NCBI GenBank assembly: GCA_020049775.1
Contig: JAGVLO010000004.1
Span: 186,001-250,000 of the forward strand
Direction: 5' to 3'
Source of the DNA: Alphaproteobacteria bacterium
GTDB lineage: Bacteria > Pseudomonadota > Alphaproteobacteria > Rickettsiales > SXRF01
DNA length: 64,000 bases
Part shown: positions 41,235-49,739 of the stretch, one piece after another
How positions within the stretch are numbered: position 1 is the first letter of the stretch
How the letters are laid out: every line of letters begins with the position of its first letter
Made by a program: the position numbers and the translations under genes
Notes under the pieces: generated by a model
What the model saw: the letters and a program-made list of their open reading frames with translations, nothing else
Databases searched by the model: none
What the model was told of the DNA's origin: nothing

Positions 41235-42778
41235 CTAATAACAATTTTTACGTAACCACTCCCATTTATTATGTAAACGACCGCCCGCATATAGGCCATG
41301 CCTATACGTCGGTGGCCTGTGACGTGCTGGCGCGTTACAAGCGACTGTGCGGTTATAACGTAAAATTCCTGACCGGCACCGATGAACACGGCCAGAAGGT
41401 TGAAAAATCCGCCGCGTCAGCGGCTGTTGCCCCGCAAGCACTGGCTGATGCCAATTCGCAACATTTCCGCGAATTGACCGGCCTGATGGACCTTAGCAAC
41501 GATGACTTCATACGCACCACCGAGCCACGCCATGTTGCCGCTGCGCAGGCGTTATGGAAAAAAATGGCGGATAACGGCCATATTTATCTTGGCAGCTATT
41601 CCGGCTGGTATTCTGTGCGTGATGAGGCCTATTATCAGGAATCCGAGCTTGTCGCAGGGCCAAAAGGTAACAAGATTGCCCCCACGGGCGCAGAGGTTGA
41701 ATGGGTCGAAGAACCAAGCTATTTTTTCAAATTATCGGCCTTTGAAGGTCCATTATTAGCCCATTATGAGCAAAATTCCGGCTTTATAGGCCCTGACACC
41801 CGCCGAAACGAGATAATAAGCTTCGTAAAAGGTGGCCTGAAGGATCTTTCTATATCAAGGACTACCTTTTCATGGGGTATTCCCGTACCCGGGGATGAAA
41901 AACACGTCATGTATGTGTGGCTGGACGCCCTGACCAATTACCTGTCGGCTCTGGGCTTTCCAGATACCTCCAAACCCGATTATAAGGCCTTCTGGCCAGC
42001 CGATTTGCATATGGTTGGCAAGGATATCATCCGTTTTCACACGGTTTATTGGCCAGCTTTCCTTATGGCAGCCCAGTTACCCCTGCCAAAAAGGGTGTTT
42101 GCCCATGGCTGGTGGACGATTGAGGGCGAAAAAATGTCAAAATCGCTCGGAAATGCCATCGCGCCACAGGCTTTGGTGGAAGAATTCGGGCTGGACCAGA
42201 CACGCTGGTTCATGATGCGCGAAGTTCCTTTTGGCAATGACGGCAACTTTTCCCGCGAGGGTATGATTAACCGTATCAATAGTGAACTGGCCAATAACAT
42301 CGGTAACCTTGCCCAGCGTACCCTGTCCATGGTGGCTAAAAACTGCGACGGCAAGGTGCCAGGCAAAGTAGCCATGAATGCGCAGGATGAAGCCGCGCTG
42401 GACAAGCTGTATAAGTCTGTGAAGAGTTATATGGAGTCCATTGATTCCTATAAATTTAATCAGGCGCTGGATGTGGTGGTGGCGTTTGCCAGCGAGGCCA
42501 ATGCCTATATCGATGTGCAAGCGCCATGGAAGCTGAAAAAGGAAGATCCCAAACGCATGGAAGCCGTGCTATTCGTGCTTCTGGAGTATATCCGTGTAAT
42601 TGCCATTCTTTTGCAACCTGTTATGCCTAAATCCTCATCAAAAATATTAGACCAGCTGTGCATAACTCCTGAAGGCCGCGGATTTTCTGCCTTGGGGTAC
42701 TCGGCTAGGCTGTCCCCCGGGGCGGTTTTACTAGCGCCCGAGCCGGTATTTCCACGCTTCATGGAAAAGGCAGCCTGA
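41231..42778 (+). CDS. metG: Methionyl-tRNA synthetase (TTG start)
   Basis: YVTTPIYYVNDRPHIGHAYTSVACDVLARY, FLTGTDEHGQKVEKSA, EGEKMSKSLGNAI (KMSKS). Confidence 0.97.
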   Translation: MTNNNFYVTTPIYYVNDRPHIGHAYTSVACDVLARYKRLCGYNVKFLTGTDEHGQKVEKSAASAAVAPQALADANSQHFRELTGLMDLSNDDFIRTTEPRHVAAAQALWKKMADNGHIYLGSYSGWYSVRDEAYYQESELVAGPKGNKIAPTGAEVEWVEEPSYFFKLSAFEGPLLAHYEQNSGFIGPDTRRNEIISFVKGGLKDLSISRTTFSWGIPVPGDEKHVMYVWLDALTNYLSALGFPDTSKPDYKAFWPADLHMVGKDIIRFHTVYWPAFLMAAQLPLPKRVFAHGWWTIEGEKMSKSLGNAIAPQALVEEFGLDQTRWFMMREVPFGNDGNFSREGMINRINSELANNIGNLAQRTLSMVAKNCDGKVPGKVAMNAQDEAALDKLYKSVKSYMESIDSYKFNQALDVVVAFASEANAYIDVQAPWKLKKEDPKRMEAVLFVLLEYIRVIAILLQPVMPKSSSKILDQLCITPEGRGFSALGYSARLSPGAVLLAPEPVFPRFMEKAA

Positions 42779-42790
42779 CGTGAGGAGGAA

Positions 42791-43585
42791 ATGATGCTGG
42801 TTGATAGTCACTGCCACCTCAATTTTCCTGATTTTAAAGAAGACCTTGATGGCGTTGTTTCACGTGCAAAAGCGGCGGGTGTAGGCGTTATGCAGACCAT
42901 TTGCACCGAAATGGCTGAATTCGACGAGGTCCACGGTATCGCCCAACGTTATGAGGGCATCTATTGTTCCGTAGGTGTACACCCTAATGATTCGGGAGAG
43001 ACTAAAATCACTTCAGCAGAGGATCTTATAGCCAAAACTTCAAGTGAAAAAGTCATCGGTATCGGTGAAACGGGGCTGGATTACCATTACGAGCGCAGCA
43101 ACCGCGAGATCCAGAAAACCAGCTTTATCGAGCATATCAAGGCCGGCCGCGCCACCGGCCTGCCGGTCATTATCCATACGCGTGACGCGGACGAGGACAC
43201 GATTTCCATATTAAGGGAAGAGGCGGCAAAGGGTTCTTTCAAGGGCTTGATACATTGCTTTACATCTTCACAATATCTAGCTGAAGAAGCAGTGAAAATG
43301 GGTTTTTATATCTCGCTGTCGGGCATCATATCCTTCAAGAACGCACAGGCCATCCGCGATGCCATAAAAAATGTACCAATGGACAGTCTGTTAGTGGAAA
43401 CCGACGCCCCATATCTTGCGCCAATGCCGCACCGTGGCAAGCGAAACGAGCCATCTTTTGTCATACACACCAACAAGGTGCTGGCTGAACTTAAAGGCAT
43501 TTCTGAGAAAGAGTGTGCAACCATTACCACAGACAATTTTTTCAGGCTTTTTGACAAGGCAAAGCGTCCGGAGGCGTTCGCATGA
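42791..43585 (+). CDS. TatD-family hydrolase
   Basis: LVDSHCHLNF, GVHPND, GIGETGLDYHY, VIIHTRDAD, HCFTSS, VETDAPYLAP. Confidence 0.96.
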   Translation: MMLVDSHCHLNFPDFKEDLDGVVSRAKAAGVGVMQTICTEMAEFDEVHGIAQRYEGIYCSVGVHPNDSGETKITSAEDLIAKTSSEKVIGIGETGLDYHYERSNREIQKTSFIEHIKAGRATGLPVIIHTRDADEDTISILREEAAKGSFKGLIHCFTSSQYLAEEAVKMGFYISLSGIISFKNAQAIRDAIKNVPMDSLLVETDAPYLAPMPHRGKRNEPSFVIHTNKVLAELKGISEKECATITTDNFFRLFDKAKRPEAFA

Positions 43586-44355
43586 AGGTGACGATGTTGG
43601 GTTGCGGCGCATCGGCGGGTGTACCCATGATTGGTTGCGATTGCGAGGTATGCACCTCGAATGACCCAAAAAACAAGCGCAGCAGAGTTTCATTGTTATT
43701 GGAAATCAATGATATAAATATACTTATCGACACGTCGCCAGATTTAAGAATGCAGGCCATTGCCAATAACATCCGCCGCGTGGACGCCGTATTATACACA
43801 CATGACCATGCCGACCATACGCATGGCGTTGATGATTTGAGGGCTTTTAACTACTTATCAAACAAAACCATACCGGTTTACGGCGATCAGGAAACCATCG
43901 GCATCCTGCAGGAGAAATTCAAGTATGTGTTCCTGCCGCGACCACAGAACATCTGGTACCGGCCAAGTATCGAACCGCATGTGCTGCCGGACGCGCCGGT
44001 ACTGCAATTCACCCTTATGGGGCTGGATTTTGTGGCTTTCAAGCAACAGCATGGCAAAATTGCGACATTGGGCTACCGGATAGGTAACTTTGCATACTCA
44101 ACCGACGTAAATCACCTGCCAGAGGCGGCTTTTGATGCTTTGCAGGGCGTTGAAGTATGGGTGGTGGACTGTCTGCGATATACGGAGTCGCCGACCCATT
44201 CCAACCTTGAGCGCACGCTGGAATGGATTGGCCGTATGCGGCCAAAACTCTCGGTTCTGACGCATATGGGCCATGAATTTGAATACCATAAGCTGGCCTC
44301 GGAACTACCTGCCGGCGTGGTGCCAGGCTATGACAATATGGTTATTGAACTATAA
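43582..44355 (+). CDS. MBL-fold hydrolase (PhnP-like)
   Basis: GCGASAGVPMIGCDCEVCTS, YTHDHADHTHGVDDLRAF, YSTDVNHLPE, LTHMGHEF. Confidence 0.92.
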   Translation: MKVTMLGCGASAGVPMIGCDCEVCTSNDPKNKRSRVSLLLEINDINILIDTSPDLRMQAIANNIRRVDAVLYTHDHADHTHGVDDLRAFNYLSNKTIPVYGDQETIGILQEKFKYVFLPRPQNIWYRPSIEPHVLPDAPVLQFTLMGLDFVAFKQQHGKIATLGYRIGNFAYSTDVNHLPEAAFDALQGVEVWVVDCLRYTESPTHSNLERTLEWIGRMRPKLSVLTHMGHEFEYHKLASELPAGVVPGYDNMVIEL

Positions 44356-44365
44356 CAATAAATAG

Positions 44366-44947
44366 GTGACTATAATGCGAATAATAATCAACTTTCTTCT
44401 TATTATGCTTTTTTTGGGGGCTGCCATCATGACATCGCCACTCCATACGGCTACAGCAGCAGACACCCAGACGGCCTATGATTTTTCCTTTGAAACGCTG
44501 GACGGCAACCCATTGAAGCTGGCGGATTTCAAGGGCAAGCCGCTGCTTATTGTGAATACGGCGTCAAAATGCGGCTTTACGGGCCAGTATAAGGGCCTGC
44601 AGGCGCTATACGACAAATATAAGGACAAGGGGTTGGTGATAATCGGCGTGCCGTCCAATGACTTTGGCCAGCAAGAGCCGGGCAGTGCTAGTGAGATCAA
44701 GAAATTCTGCGAGCTGAATTACGGCGTGACATTCCCGATGACCACCAAGCAGGTCGTGTCAGGCGATAGCGCGCATCCGTTTTATCAATGGGCCTATAAA
44801 AAACTTGGATTTGGTACTGGGCCTAAATGGAATTTTCATAAATATCTGGTAGATACTAAAGGTAATGTAGTCGATTACTTTAATTCAACTACGGCACCGG
44901 ATGCTGATAATCTAGTCGCTGCCATTGATAAAGTGATTGAAAAATAA
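44366..44947 (+). CDS. Glutathione peroxidase-family protein, exported
   Basis: VNTASKCGFTGQYKGLQALYDKYKDKGLVIIGVPSNDFGQQEPG; KWNFHKYLVD; N-terminal signal peptide. Confidence 0.93.
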   Translation: MTIMRIIINFLLIMLFLGAAIMTSPLHTATAADTQTAYDFSFETLDGNPLKLADFKGKPLLIVNTASKCGFTGQYKGLQALYDKYKDKGLVIIGVPSNDFGQQEPGSASEIKKFCELNYGVTFPMTTKQVVSGDSAHPFYQWAYKKLGFGTGPKWNFHKYLVDTKGNVVDYFNSTTAPDADNLVAAIDKVIEK

Positions 44948-45007
44948 CAATTTATATATCTTATGGTCTGTTTTTTCCATAATATATATTATACGATAAT
45001 TTGAGGT

Positions 45008-45859
45008 ATGATTATTCAGTTCGAAGATATATTAGCTGTGCTGTGCCCTGGTGGCTTTGAGCTAAAGCACGCGACGGATTTCCAGAAACATTTTTCCGTC
45101 AATGATGAAAAGGAAGCCAAGCTCGCTTTTGACTTGCTGGTGTCTTACGGCTTTGACGTAAAAGTCTATCCTGATGAAGAAACATCCGGCGCAAAGCTCT
45201 ACGTCACGCTCGGCGCCACCGAACAAGCCGTAACCGAAGAACAGCGCATGAACGCCTCCATGGCGTATGGAAATGCGCTTGGAGACATAAAGCAACGCCT
45301 CGACGCGCTGTGCGAACAGGAATCCGCCATTCTGCAATCGCCTGACTACACCCTGACTTTCTCTAATGCCGCGCAAGGCGCAAAACAGATATTGATTACA
45401 GTCAGTCCGGCCGTTGCAGTAGTTACCGCCCCTGCGCAATCTGTTGCCCAGCAGCAGGCACAGGCTGCCGCTGCCAACCGTCCTGCGGTGCGTAAGATAG
45501 CCAAAAAGAAAGAGGATGACGGTTTTAACCAAGGCCCCGCCATCGCCAAGCAGCTCTACACCGGCAAGCCAGGTAACAAAAACGGCCAGGGTGATGACGA
45601 TTTGCGCCAGCGCATGTTTCTGTTCATTACCGGTAACATTGCCACCGGCGGCGCTGGTGTTATTGCTATGGGTGTATTACTTTTTGTGTTGTTCTCTTTC
45701 TTCGTATTGGCTAAGAGCTTCCTGTGTCCCGACTTCGCCGTCGAAAAGAAAAATGTGAATCGAGCTTGGTATTGTAAAAACCCGAATGCTGAAGAAGACC
45801 CCAACAAGCCAAAACAGCCAGACCTGCAAATGGAGTTGCCGACCCCTAATATCCGTTGA
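45008..45859 (+). CDS. Hypothetical protein with C-terminal TM segment
   Basis: 283-aa ORF in the aroA-upstream slot; TM GGAGVIAMGVLLFVLFSFFVLAKSF. Confidence 0.65.
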   Translation: MIIQFEDILAVLCPGGFELKHATDFQKHFSVNDEKEAKLAFDLLVSYGFDVKVYPDEETSGAKLYVTLGATEQAVTEEQRMNASMAYGNALGDIKQRLDALCEQESAILQSPDYTLTFSNAAQGAKQILITVSPAVAVVTAPAQSVAQQQAQAAAANRPAVRKIAKKKEDDGFNQGPAIAKQLYTGKPGNKNGQGDDDLRQRMFLFITGNIATGGAGVIAMGVLLFVLFSFFVLAKSFLCPDFAVEKKNVNRAWYCKNPNAEEDPNKPKQPDLQMELPTPNIR

Positions 45860-45883
45860 TTATACGGTGAAGGGTCTGCTGCC

Positions 45884-47902
45884 ATGATTCATTCCCCTGC
45901 TCCTTATCCCATGCGCTCCAGTGGCGCCACTGCCCTTAAAGGCGACGTGTCTGTTCCGGGTGATAAATCCATTTCGCACCGCGCGTTGATGCTTTCCTCG
46001 CAAGTGATTGGCACCACACAGATTAACGGTCTGCTTGAGGGCGAAGACGTTCTAAATACCGCAAAGGCGCTCACCGCCCTTGGCGTACAGCTTACACGAC
46101 TTTCCAAGCAATGCTGGGAAGTGCATGGTGTGGGCATCGGTGGCCTGCGCGAAAGCGACCATGTGCTTGACCTCGGCAATTCCGGCACCAGCACAAGGCT
46201 TCTGATGGGACTGGTAAGCCCCTATCCTTTTACCACGTTTTTTACCGGTGATGATTCCTTGCGTACCCGCCCGATGGCGCGCGTGATTACGCCGCTGACC
46301 ATGATGGGCGCACGTATAGTGGCGCGTGGCGGTAACAAGCTGCCGCTGGCAGTAACCGGAAGCGCAGACATGTTGCCAATACGTTATAGCCTGCCCGTGG
46401 CGTCGGCACAGGTCAAATCGGCTGTATTGTTGGCGGCGCTCAATACGCCTGCTACTACCACCATTACAGAACCTCAGCCAACGCGTGACCATACTGAAAA
46501 CATGCTGCGCTATTTCGGCTTCAAGTTGCATAGTGAAAAAGCCGAGGATGGATCGGTAAGTGTGGCCATAATGGGCCAGCAGAAAATACGTCCCGCCGAC
46601 CATGAAATATATGTGCCGGGCGACCCCTCTTCCGCCGCTTTCCTTGTGGTTGCGGCCCTAATCTGCCGTAATTCCAGCATATATATTCGCAATGTCTGCG
46701 TGAACCCGCTACGCGCCGGATTGTTTAAAACACTCAAGGAAATGGGCGCGTCCATCGAACTGCGAAACGAGCGCAGCATTGCCGGTGAAGACGTGGCCGA
46801 CCTCGTGGTCAGCAGCAGCAGGCTCAAGGCCATCACCGTACCTGCCGAGCGCGCCCCATCGATGATTGACGAATATCCCATATTGGCTGTAGCAGCTGCG
46901 TTTGCCGAGGGCGAAACGGTGATGCATGGCTTGTCGGAACTGCGTGTAAAAGAAAGCGACCGCTTGAGCGCTATCATCGAATCACTCGAAGCGTGTGGCG
47001 TTACTGCGCGCGCGGAAGGCGATACTTTATATGTTACAGGCTGTGCCGAGCAGCCCAAGGGTGGCGTAACCATACATACGCGCTACGATCACCGCATCGC
47101 CATGGCGTTTATGGTCATGGGCATGGCTACTGCCCAGCCGGTTACTGTCGATGACGCGACCGCCATACAGACAAGTTTTCCTGACTTTGCCAACCTGATG
47201 AATAGCATAGGAGCGGACATGGTCGCCGTGGGCGCCACGCATGTCGCCGCGACGACGCATGCCCCTATTACGATTGCTATCGATGGTCCCGCTGCCTCAG
47301 GCAAAGGTACGCTGGCGCGGCGCCTAGCGGAATATTTTGACCTGGAATATCTCGATACCGGCAGCCTGTACCGCGCCGTAGGCATGAAAGTAGTGTATGC
47401 AGGCAAGGACCCGCAGGACAAGAGTGCTGCGCTGGAAGCTGCCAAAAATATTGATGCCGAGGATCTTGCCAATCCCCGCCTGCGTCAGGAACGCATCGGT
47501 CAGGCCGCATCCGTTGTTTCTGCCTTCCCCGAAGTGCGCGAGGCATTGCTTGAATTCCAACGCCAGTTTGCCGCTTCCGGCAAGGGTGCGGTGCTTGATG
47601 GCCGAGATATCGGCACAGTGGTTTGCCCTGATGCAGATTTTAAATTCTTTGTTACCGCCACGCTTTATGCGCGCGCCAAGCGCCGCCACCGCGAGCTTCA
47701 GGGGCAAGGTATCGAGGTCGTGTTTGAATCAGTGCTGGAAGACCTACGAGAGCGTGATGCGCGGGATGAAAAACGCTCCGTCGCCCCGCTAAAACCGGCG
47801 GACGATGCTATTATTATCGACAGCTCGGCAATTGACGCAAACAATGTATTTGAAAAAGTATCGCAGATTGTGCTTAAAAAATATCCCGCGCTGGCCGCTT
47901 AA
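45884..47902 (+). CDS. aroA-cmk: Fused EPSP synthase / cytidylate kinase
   Basis: AroA motifs GDKSISHRALML, LDLGNSGTSTRLLMG, RVKESDRL; continuous with ITIAIDGPAASGKGTLARRLAEYFDLEYLDTGSLYRAVG ... LDGRDIGTVVCPDADFKFFVTA of Cmk; no intervening stop. Confidence 0.95.
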   Translation: MIHSPAPYPMRSSGATALKGDVSVPGDKSISHRALMLSSQVIGTTQINGLLEGEDVLNTAKALTALGVQLTRLSKQCWEVHGVGIGGLRESDHVLDLGNSGTSTRLLMGLVSPYPFTTFFTGDDSLRTRPMARVITPLTMMGARIVARGGNKLPLAVTGSADMLPIRYSLPVASAQVKSAVLLAALNTPATTTITEPQPTRDHTENMLRYFGFKLHSEKAEDGSVSVAIMGQQKIRPADHEIYVPGDPSSAAFLVVAALICRNSSIYIRNVCVNPLRAGLFKTLKEMGASIELRNERSIAGEDVADLVVSSSRLKAITVPAERAPSMIDEYPILAVAAAFAEGETVMHGLSELRVKESDRLSAIIESLEACGVTARAEGDTLYVTGCAEQPKGGVTIHTRYDHRIAMAFMVMGMATAQPVTVDDATAIQTSFPDFANLMNSIGADMVAVGATHVAATTHAPITIAIDGPAASGKGTLARRLAEYFDLEYLDTGSLYRAVGMKVVYAGKDPQDKSAALEAAKNIDAEDLANPRLRQERIGQAASVVSAFPEVREALLEFQRQFAASGKGAVLDGRDIGTVVCPDADFKFFVTATLYARAKRRHRELQGQGIEVVFESVLEDLRERDARDEKRSVAPLKPADDAIIIDSSAIDANNVFEKVSQIVLKKYPALAA

Positions 47903-47905
47903 GGC

Positions 47906-48265
47906 TTATTTATAAACGGGATTGACTGGCGGCTGCTGAGAGAAGCGTAGTGGCTGTCCTGGTTGGCCTTCGTTGGTAGGAAGAGGATCAGCCTTTCGAT
48001 ATGGCTGGGCCTTCGGCTTATCGCTTAAAACATAGCTGCTGCCGTCATGGTTTATAATAACGCGCTCTTGGTTTGGCGTTGGCTCCACAGGCCCGCCGCT
48101 GGAAAAACTAGAGTTTCTTTTATTGTTCTGGTGTTCATATATCGCCTGTACCAGATTATTGCCACGGTAAAGCTGGTAATCGTTGGCTTGCCGCTCAGCC
48201 ATGACGCTCAGGTAGTACATGCCTACCCCAAACAACACCAACATAACTAATGCCACGATTCTCAT
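47906..48265 (-). CDS. Hypothetical membrane-anchored protein
   Basis: 119 aa, N-terminal TM RIVALVMLVLFGVGMYYLSV, Pro/Gln-rich tail. Confidence 0.6.
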   Translation of the reverse strand: MRIVALVMLVLFGVGMYYLSVMAERQANDYQLYRGNNLVQAIYEHQNNKRNSSFSSGGPVEPTPNQERVIINHDGSSYVLSDKPKAQPYRKADPLPTNEGQPGQPLRFSQQPPVNPVYK

Positions 48266-48286
48266 AAGCTTGATTATACAAAATAA

Positions 48287-48320
48287 AACCCCATGCAGGC
48301 AAGCGCCAGCATGGGGTTTC
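48287..48320 (-). terminator. Intrinsic terminator below the pilin block (possibly bidirectional)
   Basis: AAACCCCATGC-tggcgcttgcct-GCATGGGGTTT then TATTTT on the minus strand; T-rich on both sides. Confidence 0.75.
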
Positions 48321-48344
48321 TAATTTTTTGTTCACGTAGCGAGG

Positions 48345-48686
48345 TTAGCAGGCCTGACCCTGGTTCATCGCTATCATTGCGGCCAGCGAAGCAGCACCGA
48401 ATATCACGGAGATACCAACACCAACTACGACGGCCTGTGTCCAGGTAATACGACCAAGGGTCGCCATGATGCCGAGAATGATAATACCCAAGGTGGCGAT
48501 ACCGCGACCAATCGAGGTGTTAATTACGGCGAGCGGGATGGTACACAGGGCGTTTGACATGCCGTTAGCGCTTGCATAAACATCACCAGCGCCGATGGCT
48601 AAGCAGATGACTGCCACAAAAAACATGTACCTGCTGGCATGTACCACAAATAGTGGCGCAGCAGATGATTTTTTGGTGTTTTTCAT
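48345..48686 (-). CDS. virB2: VirB2/TrbC-family pilin, copy 1
   Basis: Signal peptide ending VYA|SANG; two hydrophobic helices IARG-like GRGIATLGIIILGIMATLGRITWTQAVVVGVGISVIFGAASLAAMI. Confidence 0.88.
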   Translation of the reverse strand: MKNTKKSSAAPLFVVHASRYMFFVAVICLAIGAGDVYASANGMSNALCTIPLAVINTSIGRGIATLGIIILGIMATLGRITWTQAVVVGVGISVIFGAASLAAMIAMNQGQAC

Positions 48687-48759
48687 TGGAGGACTCTCCT
48701 AAAAATAATACATTAATCAATTGGTTGTTTTGTCTTTAAGTAAGTAATGTTTATAACGT

Positions 48760-49101
48760 CTAACATGCCTGACCTTGGTTCATTGCTATCATCGCGGCCA
48801 GTGAAGCAGCGCCAAATATCACCGAAATACCGACGCCCACAACTACTGCTTGCGTCCAAGTAATACGGCCTAATGTCGCCATAACGCCAAGAATAATTAT
48901 ACCAAGAGTCGCGATACCGCGTCCGATCGAGGTGTTAATTACTGCCAGAGGAATTGTACATAGGGCGTTTGACATACCGTTGGCGCTTGCATAAGCGTCT
49001 CCGGCACTAATAGCGAAACAGATTAAGGCCACAAAAAGCATGTATTTTGTAGCATCTCCCCCCAGGAACTGCAGGTTTAGTTGGTTTTTTTTGTTTTTCA
49101 T
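48760..49101 (-). CDS. virB2: VirB2/TrbC-family pilin, copy 2
   Basis: C-terminal about 75 aa identical to copy 1 except one I/V; the start MKNKKNQLNLQ at 49101 makes both copies 113 aa. Confidence 0.88.
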   Translation of the reverse strand: MKNKKNQLNLQFLGGDATKYMLFVALICFAISAGDAYASANGMSNALCTIPLAVINTSIGRGIATLGIIILGVMATLGRITWTQAVVVGVGISVIFGAASLAAMIAMNQGQAC

Positions 49102-49139
49102 CTGAGTATTCCCTAAAAGAGTCATACAAGTTAAGGCGT

Positions 49140-49295
49140 TTAGGCGCAAAGAGAGACACCCGAAGAAGCGATAACCATGATGCTTAGCGTCAAAACGCAC
49201 CACATTGCGGTAAGCGTACCAAACTTATCAAAAAGTTTATTTATGTCAATGCTTTGCACAAGGTCGCTATTCTTTACAGCTGCTGCGTATGTCAT
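49140..49295 (-). CDS. Small single-TM protein upstream of the pilins (51 aa)
   Basis: MTYAAAVKNSDLVQSIDINKLFDKFGTLTAMWCVLTLSIMVIASSGVSLCA; GGGAGAT Shine-Dalgarno; not in the ORF track. Confidence 0.6.
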   Translation of the reverse strand: MTYAAAVKNSDLVQSIDINKLFDKFGTLTAMWCVLTLSIMVIASSGVSLCA

Positions 49296-49739
49296 AACCA
49301 ATCTCCCGTAATTCAAATTTGAGCAAATATTCTAATTGCATATGCAATTTTGTAAAATATCACAGTACCCATGATACCATACAGCCTAAAATGCTATTGT
49401 TAAGATTATATGACAATTTGAGCAAAATTTTACCTATTTAAGGTGCAACAACTATAAAATACAGATTCTTAATAAGTGTGTGATTCCCCTATTCGCTATG
49501 GTGGGCCGCTTCGGGTTGTAGAGCAAAAACTTGTGCTACGGAATAGTTTCAAAACACCAACAAATAGCTTGATTTCATACTATTTCCGGGTACAAATTGG
49601 CCCCTATTTAACTCCAGAATGCGCGGTTTGTCAGCTAAACCGCTGTTTTATAGATTTTTCTTTAACCAGAAACAAGGCTGGCTGTTTCGTAACAAACAAG
49701 GGTTTCGGCGCTGCTGAACCCGTGTAAGGAAATAACATT

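Noticed and set aside
46510-47073. Minus-strand ORFs of 180-190 aa across aroA-cmk
   Set aside because: Antisense shadows with no domain signatures.
49476-49727. 83-aa plus-strand ORF upstream of rpsA
   Set aside because: No recognisable Shine-Dalgarno or domain; more likely untranslated leader.
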